DNA from: Mixophyes australis
Lineage: Eukaryota > Chordata > Amphibia > Anura > Limnodynastidae
NCBI GenBank assembly: GCA_036250195.1
Contig: JAVHZZ010000074.1
Coordinates: forward strand, 124,001 to 188,000
Direction of reading: 5' to 3'
Length of the DNA stretch: 64,000 bases
In this document: piece after piece, positions 1-13,000 of the stretch
Numbering within the stretch: the stretch's first letter is position 1
How the letters are laid out: the number at the start of each line of letters is the position of its first letter
Notes under the pieces: model-generated
What the model was told of the DNA's origin: nothing
The model's database searches: none
The model's input: only the letters and a program-made list of their open reading frames with translations
Program-made: the position numbers and the translations under genes

Positions 1-179
1 CGCAAAAGATAGTCATTTCTTCATTGCCGTCCAAAAACAAGGCTTTTTTACACTCCTGTCTCCCTTTGTCTTGGAAACAATGACTTACATCAATCCTTTT
101 ACATAATTCTTGTTTCTCATGATATTTCTAACATTGCCCACAATTATCAACTTTCTAAGTCTTTCTGAGCAAGAGAAAT
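1..179. repeat. Reference 179-bp satellite monomer (copy 1)
   Basis: This is the first complete copy and is used to number positions; the true phase is arbitrary because both window ends are inside the array. The consensus is AT-rich (116 of 179 bases) with only two constant CpGs, at p1-2 and p28-29. It has A5 at p33-37, T6 at p44-49, a pyrimidine run at p59-72, and a 9-bp inverted pair TTTCTCTTG (p65-73) / CAAGAGAAA (p170-178). Copy 1 itself carries p68 G and p123 T. The p123 T is also seen in the copy at 2686, which holds the same place in the 8-mer HOR. I do not recognise the monomer as a named satellite family. Confidence 0.95.
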
Positions 180-1253
180 CGCAAAAGATAGTCATTTCTT
201 CATTGCCGTCCAAAAACAATGCTTTTTTACACTCCTGTCTCCCTTTCTCTTGGAAACAATGACTTACATCAATCCTTTTACATAATTCTTGTTTCTCATG
301 ACATTTCTAACATTGCCCACAATTATCAACTTTCTAAGTCTTTCTGAGCAAGAGAAATCGCAAAAGATAGTCATTTCTTCATTGCCGTCCAAAAACAAGG
401 CTTTTTTACACTCCTGTCTCCCTTTCTCTTGGAAACAATGACTAACATCAATCCTTTTACATAATTCTTGTTTCTCATGACATTTCTAACATTGCCCACA
501 ATTATCAACTTTCTAAGTCTTTCTGATCAAGAAAAATCGCAAAACATAGTCATTTCTTCATTGCCATCCAAAAACAACGCTTTTTTACACTCCTGTCTCC
601 CTTTCTCTTGGAAACAATGACTAACATCAATCCTTTTACATAATTCTTGTTTCTCATGACATTTCTAACATTGCCCACAATTATCAACTTTCTAAGTCTT
701 TCTGAGCAAGAGAAATCGCAAAAGATAGTCATTTCTTCATTGCCGTCCAAAAACAACGCTTTTTTACACTCCTGTCTCCCTTTCTCTTGGAAACAATGAC
801 TTACATCAATCCTTTTACATAATTCTTGTTTCTCATGACATTTCTAACATTGCCCACAATTATCAACTTTCTAAGTCTTTCTGAGCAAGAGAAATCGCAA
901 AAGACAGTCATTTCTTCATTGCCGTCCATAAACAACGCTTTTTTACACTCCTGTCTCCCTTTCTCTTGGAAACAATGACTTACATCAATCCTTTTACATA
1001 ATTCTTGTTTCTCATGACATTTCTAACATTGCCCACAATTATCAACTTTCTAAGTCTTTCTGAGCAAGAGAAATCGCAAAAGATAGTCATTTCTTCATTG
1101 CCGTCCAAAAACAACGCTTTTTTACACTCCTGTCTCCCTTTCTCTTGGAAACAATGACTAACATCAATCCTTTTACATAATTCTTGTTTCTCATGACATT
1201 TCTAACATTGCCCACAATTATCAACTTTCTAAGTCTTTCTGAGCAAGAGAAAT
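1..1253. repeat. 8-mer HOR, shortened 7-monomer copy
   Basis: Seven monomers follow the order of the 1432-bp HOR seen downstream: p68 G; p41 T; p86 A ending in the TGATCA variant; p8 C with p41 C; p41 C with p86 T; p10 C with p41 C; then a p86 A copy. The eighth position (p10 C, p41 C, p86 A) is missing, so the spacing between TGATCA-type monomers here is 1253 rather than 1432. The copy starting at 538 has A at p29 (566), which destroys a CpG; the same change recurs at 7905 and 13633. The copy at 896 carries a private change, GTCCATAAAC. Confidence 0.85.
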
Positions 1254-2685
1254 CGCAAAAGATAGTCATTTCTTCATTGCCGTCCAAAAACAAGGCTTTT
1301 TTACACTCCTGTCTCCCTTTGTCTTGGAAACAATGACTTACATCAATCCTTTTACATAATTCTTGTTTCTCATGACATTTCTAACATTGCCCACAATGAT
1401 CAACTTTCTAAGTGTTTCTGAGCAAGAGAAATCGCAAAAGATAGTCATTTCTTCATTGCCGTCCAAAAACAATGCTTTTTTACACTCCTGTCTCCCTTTC
1501 TCTTGGAAACAATGACTTACATCAATCCTTTTACATAATTCTTGTTTCTCATGACATTTCTAACATTGCCCACAATTATCAACTTTCTAAGTCTTTCTGA
1601 GCAAGAGAAATCGCAAAAGATAGTCATTTCTTCATTGCCGTCCAAAAACAAGGCTTTTTTACACTCCTGTCTCCCTTTCTCTTGGAAACAATGACTAACA
1701 TCAATCCTTTTACATAATTCTTGTTTCTCATGACATTTCTAACATTGCCCACAATTATCAACTTTCTAAGTCTTTCTGATCAAGAAAAATCGCAAAACAT
1801 AGTCATTTCTTCATTGCCGTCCAAAAACAACGCTTTTTTACACTCATGTCTCCCTTTCTCTTGGAAACAATGACTAACATCAATCCTTTTACATAATTCT
1901 TGTTTCTCATGACATTTCTAACATTGCCCACAATTATCAACTTTCTAAGTCTTTCTGAGCAAGAGAAATCGCAAAAGATAGTCATTTCTTCATTGCCGTC
2001 CAAAAACAACGCTTTTTTACACTCCTGTCTCCCTTTCTCTTGGAAACAATGACTTACATCAATCCTTTTACATAATTCTTGTTTCTCATGACATTTCTAA
2101 CATTGCCCACAATTATCAACTTTCTAAGTCTTTCTGAGCAAGAGAAATCGCAAAAGACAGTCATTTCTTCATTGCCGTCCAAAAACAACGCTTTTTTACA
2201 CTCCTGTCTCCCTTTCTCTTGGAAACAATGACTTACATCAATCCTTTTACATAATTCTTGTTTCTCATGACATTTCTAACATTGCCCACAATTATCAACT
2301 TTCTAAGTCTTTCTGAGCAAGAGAAATCGCAAAAGATAGTCATTTCTTCATTGCCGTCCAAAAACAAGGCTTTTTTACACTCCTGTCTCCCTTTCTCTTG
2401 GAAACAATGACTAACATCAATCCTTTTACATAATTCTTGTTTCTCATGACATTTCTAACATTACCCACAATTATCAACTTTCTAAGTCTTTCTGAGCAAG
2501 AGAAATCGCAAAAGACAGTCATTTCTTCATTGCCGTCCAAAAACAACGTTTTTTTACACTCCTGTCTCCCTTTCTCTTGGAAACAATGACTAACATCAAT
2601 CCTTTTACATAATTCTTGTTTCTCATGACATTTCTAACATTGCCCACAATTATCAACTTTCTAAGTCTTTCTGAGCAAGAGAAAT
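1254..2685. repeat. 8-monomer higher-order repeat, copy 2 (1432 bp)
   Basis: Eight successive monomers carry this ordered set of marks: p68 G; p41 T; p86 A with p169 T/p175 A; p8 C with p41 C and p86 A; p41 C with p86 T; p10 C with p41 C; p86 A with p136 A (ATTACCC); p10 C with p86 A. The same order recurs in the next two blocks at a spacing of 1432. Private changes here include AATGATC near 1395-1401, p58-region ACTCATGTC near 1843, and AACGTT near 2545. Confidence 0.87.
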
Positions 2686-4117
2686 CGCAAAAGATAGTCA
2701 TTTCTTCATTGCCGTCCAAAAACAAGGCTTTTTTACACTCCTGTCTCCCTTTGTCTTGGAAACAATGACTTACATCAATCCTTTTACATAATTCTTGTTT
2801 CTCATGATATTTCTAACATTGCCCACAATTATCAACTTTCTAAGTCTTTCTGAGCAAGAGAAATCGCAAAAGATAGTCATTTCTTCATTGCCGTCGAAAA
2901 ACAATGCTTTTTTACACTCCTGTCTCCCTTTCTCTTGGAAACAATGACTTACATCAATCCTTTTACATAATTCTTGTTTCTCATGACATTTCTAACATTG
3001 CCCACAATTATCAACTTTCTAAGTCTTTCTGAGCAAGAGAAATCGCAAAAGATAGTCATTTCTTCATTGCCGTCCAAAAACAATGCTTTTTTACACTCCT
3101 GTCTCCCTTTCTCTTGGAAACAATGACTTACATCAATCCTTTTACATAATTCTTGTTTCTCATGACATTTCTAACATTGCCCACAATTATCAACTTTCTA
3201 AGTCTTTCTGATCAAGAAAAATCGCAAAACATAGTCATTTCTTCATTGCCGTCCAAAAACAACGCTTTTTTACACTCCTGTCTCCCTTTCTCTTGGAAAC
3301 AATGACTAACATCAATCCTTTTACATAATTCTTGTTTCTCATGACATTTCTAACATTGCCCACAATTATCAACTTTCTAAGTCTTTCTGAGCAAGAGAAA
3401 TCGCAAAAGATAGTCATTTCTTCATTGCCGTCCAAAAACAACGCTTTTTTACACTCCTGTCTCCCTTTCTCTTGGAAACAATGACTTACATCAATCCTTT
3501 TACATAATTCTTGTTTCTCATGACATTTCTAACATTGCCCACAATTATCAACTTTCTAAGTCTTTCTGAGCAAGAGAAATCGCAAAAGACAGTCATTTCT
3601 TCATTGCCGTCCAAAAACAACGCTTTTTTACACTCCTGTCTCCCTTTCTCTTGGAAACAATGACTTACATCAATCCTTTTACATAATTCTTGTTTCTCAT
3701 GACATTTCTAACATTGCCCACAATTATCAACTTTCTAAGTCTTTCTGAGCAAGAGAAATCGCAAAAGATAGTCATTTCTTCATTGCCGTCCAAAAACAAG
3801 GCTTTTTTACACTCCTGTCTCCCTTTCTCTTGGAAACAATGACTAACATCAATCCTTTTACATAATTCTTGTTTCTCATGACATTTCTAACATTACCCAC
3901 AATTATCAACTTTCTAAGTCTTTCTGAGCAAGAGAAATCGCAAAAGACAGTCATTTCTTCATTGCCGTCCAAAAACAACGCTTTTTTACACTCCTGTCTC
4001 CCTTTCTCTTGGAAACAATGACTAACATCAATCCTTTTACATAATTCTTGTTTCTCATGACATTTCTAACATTGCCCACAATTATCAACTTTCTAAGTCT
4101 TTCTGAGCAAGAGAAAT
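2686..4117. repeat. 8-monomer higher-order repeat, copy 3 (1432 bp)
   Basis: The eight-monomer order of marks is the same as in the preceding copy. Two differences show divergence after duplication. The second monomer has GTCGAAAA near 2894, creating a CpG. The third has p41 T with p86 T where the other copies have p41 G with p86 A. Confidence 0.87.
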
Positions 4118-5549
4118 CGCAAAAGATAGTCATTTCTTCATTGCCGTCCAAAAACAAGGCTTTTTTACACTCCTGTCTCCCTTTGTCTTGGAAACAATGA
4201 CTTACATCAATCCTTTTACATAATTCTTGTTTCTCATGACATTTCTAACATTGCCCACAATTATCAACTTTCTAAGTCTTTCTGAGCAAGAGAAATCGCA
4301 AAAGATAGTCATTTCTTCATTGCCGTCCAAAAACAATGCTTTTTTACACTCCTGTCTCCCTTTCTCTTGGAAACAATGACTTACATCAATCCTTTTACAT
4401 AATTCTTGTTTCTCATGACATTTCTAACATTGCCCACAATTATCAACTTTCTAAGTCTTTCTGAGCAAGAGAAATCGCAAAAGATAGTCATTTCTTCATT
4501 GCCGTCCAAAAACAAGGCTTTTTTACACTCCTGTCTCCCTTTCTCTTGGAAACAATGACTAACATCAATCCTTTTACATAATTCTTGTTTCTCATGACAT
4601 TTCTAACATTGCCCACAATTATCAACTTTCTAAGTCTTTCTGATCAAGAAAAATCGCAAAACATAGTCATTTCTTCATTGCCGTCCAAAAACAACGCTTT
4701 TTTACACTCCTGTCTCCCTTTCTCTTGGAAACAATGACTAACATCAATCCTTTTACATAATTCTTGTTTCTCATGACATTTCTAACATTGCCCACAATTA
4801 TCAACTTTCTAAGTCTTTCTGAGCAAGAGAAATCGCAAAAGATAGTCATTTCTTCATTGCCGTCCAAAAACAACGCTTTTTTACACTCCTGTCTCCCTTT
4901 CTCTTGGAAACAATGACTTACATCAATCCTTTTACATAATTCTTGTTTCTCATGACATTTCTAACATTGATCACAATTATCAACTTTCTAAGTCTTTCTG
5001 AGCAAGAGAAATCGCAAAAGATAGTCATTTCTTCATTGCCGTCCAAAAACAATGCTTTTTTACACTCCTGTCTCCCTTTCTCTTGGAAACAATGACTTAC
5101 ATCAATCCTTTTACATAATTCTTGTTTCTCATGACATTTCTAACATTGCCCACAATTATCAACTTTCTAAGTCTTTCTGAGCAAGAGAAATCGCAAAAGA
5201 TAGTCATTTCTTCATTGCCGTCCAAAAACAAGGCTTTTTTACACTCCTGTCTCCCTTTCTCTTGGAAACAATGACTAACATCAATCCTTTTACATAATTC
5301 TTGTTTCTCATGACATTTCTAACATTACCCACAATTATCAACTTTCTAAGTCTTTCTGAGCAAGAGAAATCGCAAAAGACAGTCATTTCTTCATTGCCGT
5401 CCAAAAACAACGCTTTTTTACACTCCTGTCTCCCTTTCTCTTGGAAACAATGACTAACATCAATCCTTTTACATAATTCTTGTTTCTCATGACATTTCTA
5501 ACATTGCCCACAATTATCAACTTTCTAAGTCTTTCTGAGCAAGAGAAAT
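4118..5549. repeat. 8-monomer higher-order repeat, copy 4 (1432 bp)
   Basis: The order of marks is the same, but monomers five and six differ. The fifth has TTGATCAC at p135-142 (about 4969), adding a second kind of TGATCA site. The sixth has p10 T and p41 T in place of p10 C and p41 C. This altered pair recurs at 6401, 10697 and 12129, so this copy, or one like it, seeded the later expansion. Confidence 0.85.
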
Positions 5550-8500
5550 CGCAAAAGATAGTCATTTCTTCATTGCCGTCCAAAAACAAGGCTTTTTTAC
5601 ACTCCTGTCTCCCTTTGTCTTGGAAACAATGACTTACATCAATCCTTTTACATAATTCTTGTTTCTCATGACATTTCTAACATTGCCCACAATTATCAAC
5701 TTTCTAAGTCTTTCTGAGCAAGAGAAATCGCAAAAGATAGTCATTTCTTCATTGCCGTCCAAAAACAATGCTTTTTTACACTCCTGTCTCCCTTTCTCTT
5801 GGAAACAATGACTTACATCAATCCTTTTACATAATTCTTGTTTCTCATGACATTTCTAACATTGCCCACAATTATCAACTTTCTAAGTCTTTCTGAGCAA
5901 GAGAAATCGCAAAAGATAGTCATTTCTTCATTGCCGTCCAAAAACAAGGCTTTTTTACACTCCTGTCTCCCTTTCTCTTGGAAACAATGACTAACATCAA
6001 TCCTTTTACATAATTCTTGTTTCTCATGACATTTCTAACATTGCCCACAATTATCAACTTTCTAAGTCTTTCTGATCAAGAAAAATCGCAAAACATAGTC
6101 ATTTCTTCATTGCCGTCCAAAAACAACGCTTTTTTACACTCCTGTCTCCCTTTCTCTTGGAAACAATGACTAACATCAATCCTTTTACATAATTCTTGTT
6201 TCTCATGACATTTCTAACATTGCCCACAATTATCAACTTTCTAAGTCTTTCTGAGCAAGAGAAATCGCAAAAGATAGTCATTTCTTCATTGCCGTCCAAA
6301 AACAACGCTTTTTTACACTCCTGTCTCCCTTTCTCTTGGAAACAATGACTTACATCAATCCTTTTACATAATTCTTGTTTCTCATGACATTTCTAACATT
6401 GATCACAATTATCAACTTTCTAAGTCTTTCTGAGCAAGAGAAATCGCAAAAGATAGTCATTTCTTCATTGCCGTCCAAAAACAATGCTTTTTTACACTCC
6501 TGTCTCCCTTTCTCTTGGAAACAATGACTTACATCAATCCTTTTACATAATTCTTGTTTCTCATGACATTTCTAACATTGCCCACAATTATCAACTTTCT
6601 AAGTCTTTCTGAGCAAGAGAAATCGCAAAAGATAGTCATTTCTTCATTGCCGTCCAAAAACAAGGCTTTTTTACACTCCTGTCTCCCTTTCTCTTGGAAA
6701 CAATGACTTACATCAATCCTTTTACATAATTCTTGTTTCTCATGACATTTCTAACATTGCCCACAATTATCAACTTTCTAAGTCTTTCTGAGCAAGAGAA
6801 ATCGCAAAAGATAGTCATTTCTTCATTGCCGTCCAAAAACAAGGCTGTTTTACACTCCTGTCTCCCTTTCTCTTGGAAACAATGACTAACATCAATCCTT
6901 TTACATAATTCTTGTTTCTCATGACATTTCTAACATTACCCACAATTATCAACTTTCTAAGTCTTTCTGAGCAAGAGAAATCGCAAAAGACAGTCATTTC
7001 TTCATTGCCGTCCAAAAACAACGCTTTTTTACACTCCTGTCTCCCTTTCTCTTGGAAACAATGACTAACATCAATCCTTTTACATAATTCTTGTTTCTCA
7101 TGACATTTCTAACATTGCCCACAATTATCAACTTTCTAAGTCTTTCTGAGCAAGAGAAATCGCAAAAGATAGTCATTTCTTCATTGCCGTCCAAAAACAA
7201 GGCTTTTTTACACTCCTGTCTCCCTTTGTCTTGGAAACAATGACTTACATCAATCCTTTTACATAATTCTTGTTTCTCATGACATTTCTAACATTGCCCA
7301 CAATTATCAACTTTCTAAGTCTTTCTGAGCAAGAGAAATCGCAAAAGATAGTCATTTCTTCATTGCCGTCCAAAAACAAGGCTTTTTTACACTCCTGTCT
7401 CCCTTTGTCTTGGAAACAATGACTTACATCAATCCTTTTACATAATTCTTGTTTCTCATGACATTTCTAACATTGCCCACAATTATCAACTTTCTAAGTC
7501 TTTCTGAGCAAGAGAAATCGCAAAAGATAGTCATTTCTTCATTGCCGTCCAAAAACAATGCTTTTTTACACTCCTGTCTCCCTTTCTCTTGGAAACAATG
7601 ACTTACATCAATCCTTTTACATAATTCTTGTTTCTCATGACATTTCTAACATTGCCCACAATTATCAACTTTCTAAGTCTTTCTGAGCAAGAGAAATCGC
7701 AAAAGATAGTCATTTCTTCATTGCCGTCCAAAAACAAGGCTTTTTTACACTCCTGTCTCCCTTTCTCTTGGAAACAATGACTAACATCAATCCTTTTACA
7801 TAATTCTTGTTTCTCATGACATTTCTAACATTGCCCACAATTATCAACTTTCTAAGTCTTTCTGATCAAGAAAAATCGCAAAACATAGTCATTTCTTCAT
7901 TGCCATCCAAAAACAACGCTTTTTTACACTCCTGTCTCCCTTTCTCTTGGAAACAATGACTAACATCAATCCTTTTACATAATTCTTGTTTCTCATGACA
8001 TTTCTAACATTGCCCACAATTATCAACTTTCTAAGTCTTTCTGAGCAAGAGAAATCGCAAAAGATAGTCATTTCTTCATTGCCGTCCAAAAACAAGGCTT
8101 TTTTACACTCCTGTCTCCCTTTCTCTTGGAAACAATGACTAACATCAATCCTTTTACATAATTCTTGTTTCTCATGACATTTCTAACATTGCCCACAATT
8201 ATCAACTTTCTAAGTCTTTCTGAGCAAGAGAAATCGCAAAAGATAGTCATTTCTTCATTGCCGTCCAAAAACAAGGCTTTTTTACACTCCTGTCTCCCTT
8301 TGTCTTGGAAACAATGACTTACATCAATCCTTTTACATAATTCTTGTTTCTCATGACATTTCTAACATTGCCCACAATTATCAACTTTCTAAGTGTTTCT
8401 GAGCAAGAGAAATCGCAAAAGATAGTCATTTCTTCATTGCCGTCCAAAAACAATGCTTTTTTACACTCCTGTCTCCCTTTCTCTTGGAAACAATGACTTA

Positions 8501-10065
8501 CATCAATCCTTTTACATAATTCTTGTTTCTCATGACATTTCTAACATTGCCCACAATTATCAACTTTCTAAGTCTTTCTGAGCAAGAGAAATCGCAAAAG
8601 ATAGTCATTTCTTCATTGCCGTCCAAAAACAAGGCTTTTTTACACTCCTGTCTCCCTTTCTCTTGGAAACAATGACTAACATCAATCCTTTTACATAATT
8701 CTTGTTTCTCATGACATTTCTAACATTGCCCACAATTATCAACTTTCTAAGTCTTTCTGATCAAGAAAAATCGCAAAACATAGTCATTTCTTCATTGCCG
8801 TCCAAAAACAACGCTTTTTTACACTCCTGTCTCCCTTTCTCTTGGAAACAATGACTAACATCAATCCTTTTACATAATTCTTGTTTCTCATGACATTTCT
8901 AACATTGCCCACAATTATCAAATTTCTAAGTCTTTCTGAGCAAGAGAAATCGCAAAAGATAGTCATTTCTTCATTGCCGTCCAAAAACAAGACTTTTTTA
9001 CACTCCTGTCTCCCTTTCTCTTGGAAACAATGACTAACATCAATCCTTTTACATAATTCTTGTTTCTCATGACATTGCTAACAATGCCCACAATTATCAA
9101 CTTTCTAAGTCTTTCTGAGCAAGAGAAATCGCAAAAGATAGTCATTTCTTCATTGCCGTCCAAAAACAAGGCTTTTTTACACTCCTGTCTCCCTTTCTCT
9201 TGGAAACAATGACTTACATCAATCCTTTTACATAATTCTTGTTTCTCATGACATTTCTAACATTGCCCACAATTATCAACTTTCTAAGTCTTTCTGAGCA
9301 AGAGAAATCGCAAAAGATAGTCATTTCTTCATTGCCGTCCAAAAACAAGGCTTTTTTACACTCCTGTCTCCCTTTCTCTTGGAAACAATGACTAACATCA
9401 ATCCTTTTACATAATTCTTGTTTCTCATGACATTTCTAACATTGCCCACAATTATCAACTTTCTAAGTCTTTCTGAGCAAGAGAAATCGCAAAAGACAGT
9501 CATTTCTTCATTGCCGTCCAAAAACAACGCTTTTTTACACTCCTGTCTCCCTTTCTCTTGGAAACAATGACTTACATCAATCCTTTTACATAATTCTTGT
9601 TTCTCATGACATTTCTAACATTGCCCACAATTATCAAATTTCTAAGTCTTTCTGAGCAAGAGAAATCGCAAAAGATAGTCATTTCTTCATTGCCGTCCCA
9701 AAACAAGGCTTTTTTACACTCCTGTCTCCCTTTCTCTTGGAAACAATGACTAACATCAATCCTTTTACATAATTCTTGTTTCTCATGACATTTCTAACAT
9801 TGCCCACAATTATCAACTTTCTAAGTCTTTCTGAGCAAGAGAAATCGCAAAAGATAGTCATTTCTTCATTGCCGTCCAAAAACAAGGCTTTTTTACACTC
9901 CTGTCTCCCTTTCTCTTGGAAACAATGACTAACATCAATCCTTTTACATAATTCTTGTTTCTCATGACATTTCTAACATTGCCCACAATTATCAACTTTC
10001 TAAGTCTTTCTGAGCAAGAGAAATCGAAAAAGATAGTCATTTCTTCATTGCCGTCCAAAAACAAG
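4338..10065. repeat. 32-monomer (5728 bp) tandem duplication, copy 1
   Basis: A run of rare variants here recurs exactly 5728 bp downstream. These are TTGATCAC at 4969 and 6401, CTGTTTT at 6847, GCCATCC at 7905, ATTGCTAACAATG near 9075, GTCCCAAAAC near 9697, and CGAAAAAG near 10027. The left limit is set by p41 of the monomer at 4297, which is T here and G in the second copy. The block contains irregular 8-mer-like units, with TGATCA-type junctions spaced 8, 10, 5 and 9 monomers apart. At least one base differs between copies: G at 5617 versus C at 11345. Confidence 0.9.
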
Positions 10066-13000
10066 GCTTTTTTACACTCCTGTCTCCCTTTCTCTTGGAA
10101 ACAATGACTTACATCAATCCTTTTACATAATTCTTGTTTCTCATGACATTTCTAACATTGCCCACAATTATCAACTTTCTAAGTCTTTCTGAGCAAGAGA
10201 AATCGCAAAAGATAGTCATTTCTTCATTGCCGTCCAAAAACAAGGCTTTTTTACACTCCTGTCTCCCTTTCTCTTGGAAACAATGACTAACATCAATCCT
10301 TTTACATAATTCTTGTTTCTCATGACATTTCTAACATTGCCCACAATTATCAACTTTCTAAGTCTTTCTGATCAAGAAAAATCGCAAAACATAGTCATTT
10401 CTTCATTGCCGTCCAAAAACAACGCTTTTTTACACTCCTGTCTCCCTTTCTCTTGGAAACAATGACTAACATCAATCCTTTTACATAATTCTTGTTTCTC
10501 ATGACATTTCTAACATTGCCCACAATTATCAACTTTCTAAGTCTTTCTGAGCAAGAGAAATCGCAAAAGATAGTCATTTCTTCATTGCCGTCCAAAAACA
10601 ACGCTTTTTTACACTCCTGTCTCCCTTTCTCTTGGAAACAATGACTTACATCAATCCTTTTACATAATTCTTGTTTCTCATGACATTTCTAACATTGATC
10701 ACAATTATCAACTTTCTAAGTCTTTCTGAGCAAGAGAAATCGCAAAAGATAGTCATTTCTTCATTGCCGTCCAAAAACAATGCTTTTTTACACTCCTGTC
10801 TCCCTTTCTCTTGGAAACAATGACTTACATCAATCCTTTTACATAATTCTTGTTTCTCATGACATTTCTAACATTGCCCACAATTATCAACTTTCTAAGT
10901 CTTTCTGAGCAAGAGAAATCGCAAAAGATAGTCATTTCTTCATTGCCGTCCAAAAACAAGGCTTTTTTACACTCCTGTCTCCCTTTCTCTTGGAAACAAT
11001 GACTAACATCAATCCTTTTACATAATTCTTGTTTCTCATGACATTTCTAACATTACCCACAATTATCAACTTTCTAAGTCTTTCTGAGCAAGAGAAATCG
11101 CAAAAGACAGTCATTTCTTCATTGCCGTCCAAAAACAACGCTTTTTTACACTCCTGTCTCCCTTTCTCTTGGAAACAATGACTAACATCAATCCTTTTAC
11201 ATAATTCTTGTTTCTCATGACATTTCTAACATTGCCCACAATTATCAACTTTCTAAGTCTTTCTGAGCAAGAGAAATCGCAAAAGATAGTCATTTCTTCA
11301 TTGCCGTCCAAAAACAAGGCTTTTTTACACTCCTGTCTCCCTTTCTCTTGGAAACAATGACTTACATCAATCCTTTTACATAATTCTTGTTTCTCATGAC
11401 ATTTCTAACATTGCCCACAATTATCAACTTTCTAAGTCTTTCTGAGCAAGAGAAATCGCAAAAGATAGTCATTTCTTCATTGCCGTCCAAAAACAATGCT
11501 TTTTTACACTCCTGTCTCCCTTTCTCTTGGAAACAATGACTTACATCAATCCTTTTACATAATTCTTGTTTCTCATGACATTTCTAACATTGCCCACAAT
11601 TATCAACTTTCTAAGTCTTTCTGAGCAAGAGAAATCGCAAAAGATAGTCATTTCTTCATTGCCGTCCAAAAACAAGGCTTTTTTACACTCCTGTCTCCCT
11701 TTCTCTTGGAAACAATGACTAACATCAATCCTTTTACATAATTCTTGTTTCTCATGACATTTCTAACATTGCCCACAATTATCAACTTTCTAAGTCTTTC
11801 TGATCAAGAAAAATCGCAAAACATAGTCATTTCTTCATTGCCGTCCAAAAACAACGCTTTTTTACACTCCTGTCTCCCTTTCTCTTGGAAACAATGACTA
11901 ACATCAATCCTTTTACATAATTCTTGTTTCTCATGACATTTCTAACATTGCCCACAATTATCAACTTTCTAAGTCTTTCTGAGCAAGAGAAATCGCAAAA
12001 GATAGTCATTTCTTCATTGCCGTCCAAAAACAACGCTTTTTTACACTCCTGTCTCCCTTTCTCTTGGAAACAATGACTTACATCAATCCTTTTACATAAT
12101 TCTTGTTTCTCATGACATTTCTAACATTGATCACAATTATCAACTTTCTAAGTCTTTCTGAGCAAGAGAAATCGCAAAAGATAGTCATTTCTTCATTGCC
12201 GTCCAAAAACAATGCTTTTTTACACTCCTGTCTCCCTTTCTCTTGGAAACAATGACTTACATCAATCCTTTTACATAATTCTTGTTTCTCATGACATTTC
12301 TAACATTGCCCACAATTATCAACTTTCTAAGTCTTTCTGAGCAAGAGAAATCGCAAAAGATAGTCATTTCTTCATTGCCGTCCAAAAACAAGGCTTTTTT
12401 ACACTCCTGTCTCCCTTTCTCTTGGAAACAATGACTTACATCAATCCTTTTACATAATTCTTGTTTCTCATGACATTTCTAACATTGCCCACAATTATCA
12501 ACTTTCTAAGTCTTTCTGAGCAAGAGAAATCGCAAAAGATAGTCATTTCTTCATTGCCGTCCAAAAACAAGGCTGTTTTACACTCCTGTCTCCCTTTCTC
12601 TTGGAAACAATGACTAACATCAATCCTTTTACATAATTCTTGTTTCTCATGACATTTCTAACATTACCCACAATTATCAACTTTCTAAGTCTTTCTGAGC
12701 AAGAGAAATCGCAAAAGACAGTCATTTCTTCATTGCCGTCCAAAAACAACGCTTTTTTACACTCCTGTCTCCCTTTCTCTTGGAAACAATGACTAACATC
12801 AATCCTTTTACATAATTCTTGTTTCTCATGACATTTCTAACATTGCCCACAATTATCAACTTTCTAAGTCTTTCTGAGCAAGAGAAATCGCAAAAGATAG
12901 TCATTTCTTCATTGCCGTCCAAAAACAAGGCTTTTTTACACTCCTGTCTCCCTTTGTCTTGGAAACAATGACTTACATCAATCCTTTTACATAATTCTTG

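Noticed and set aside
44..49. T6/T7 run as an RNA polymerase III or intrinsic terminator
   Set aside because: No upstream hairpin or pol III promoter; it is a constant part of the satellite monomer.
97..107. TTTTACATAAT as a yeast-type replication origin consensus
   Set aside because: Two of eleven bases mismatch, it occurs by composition in AT-rich DNA, and budding-yeast centromeres and origins do not look like this array.
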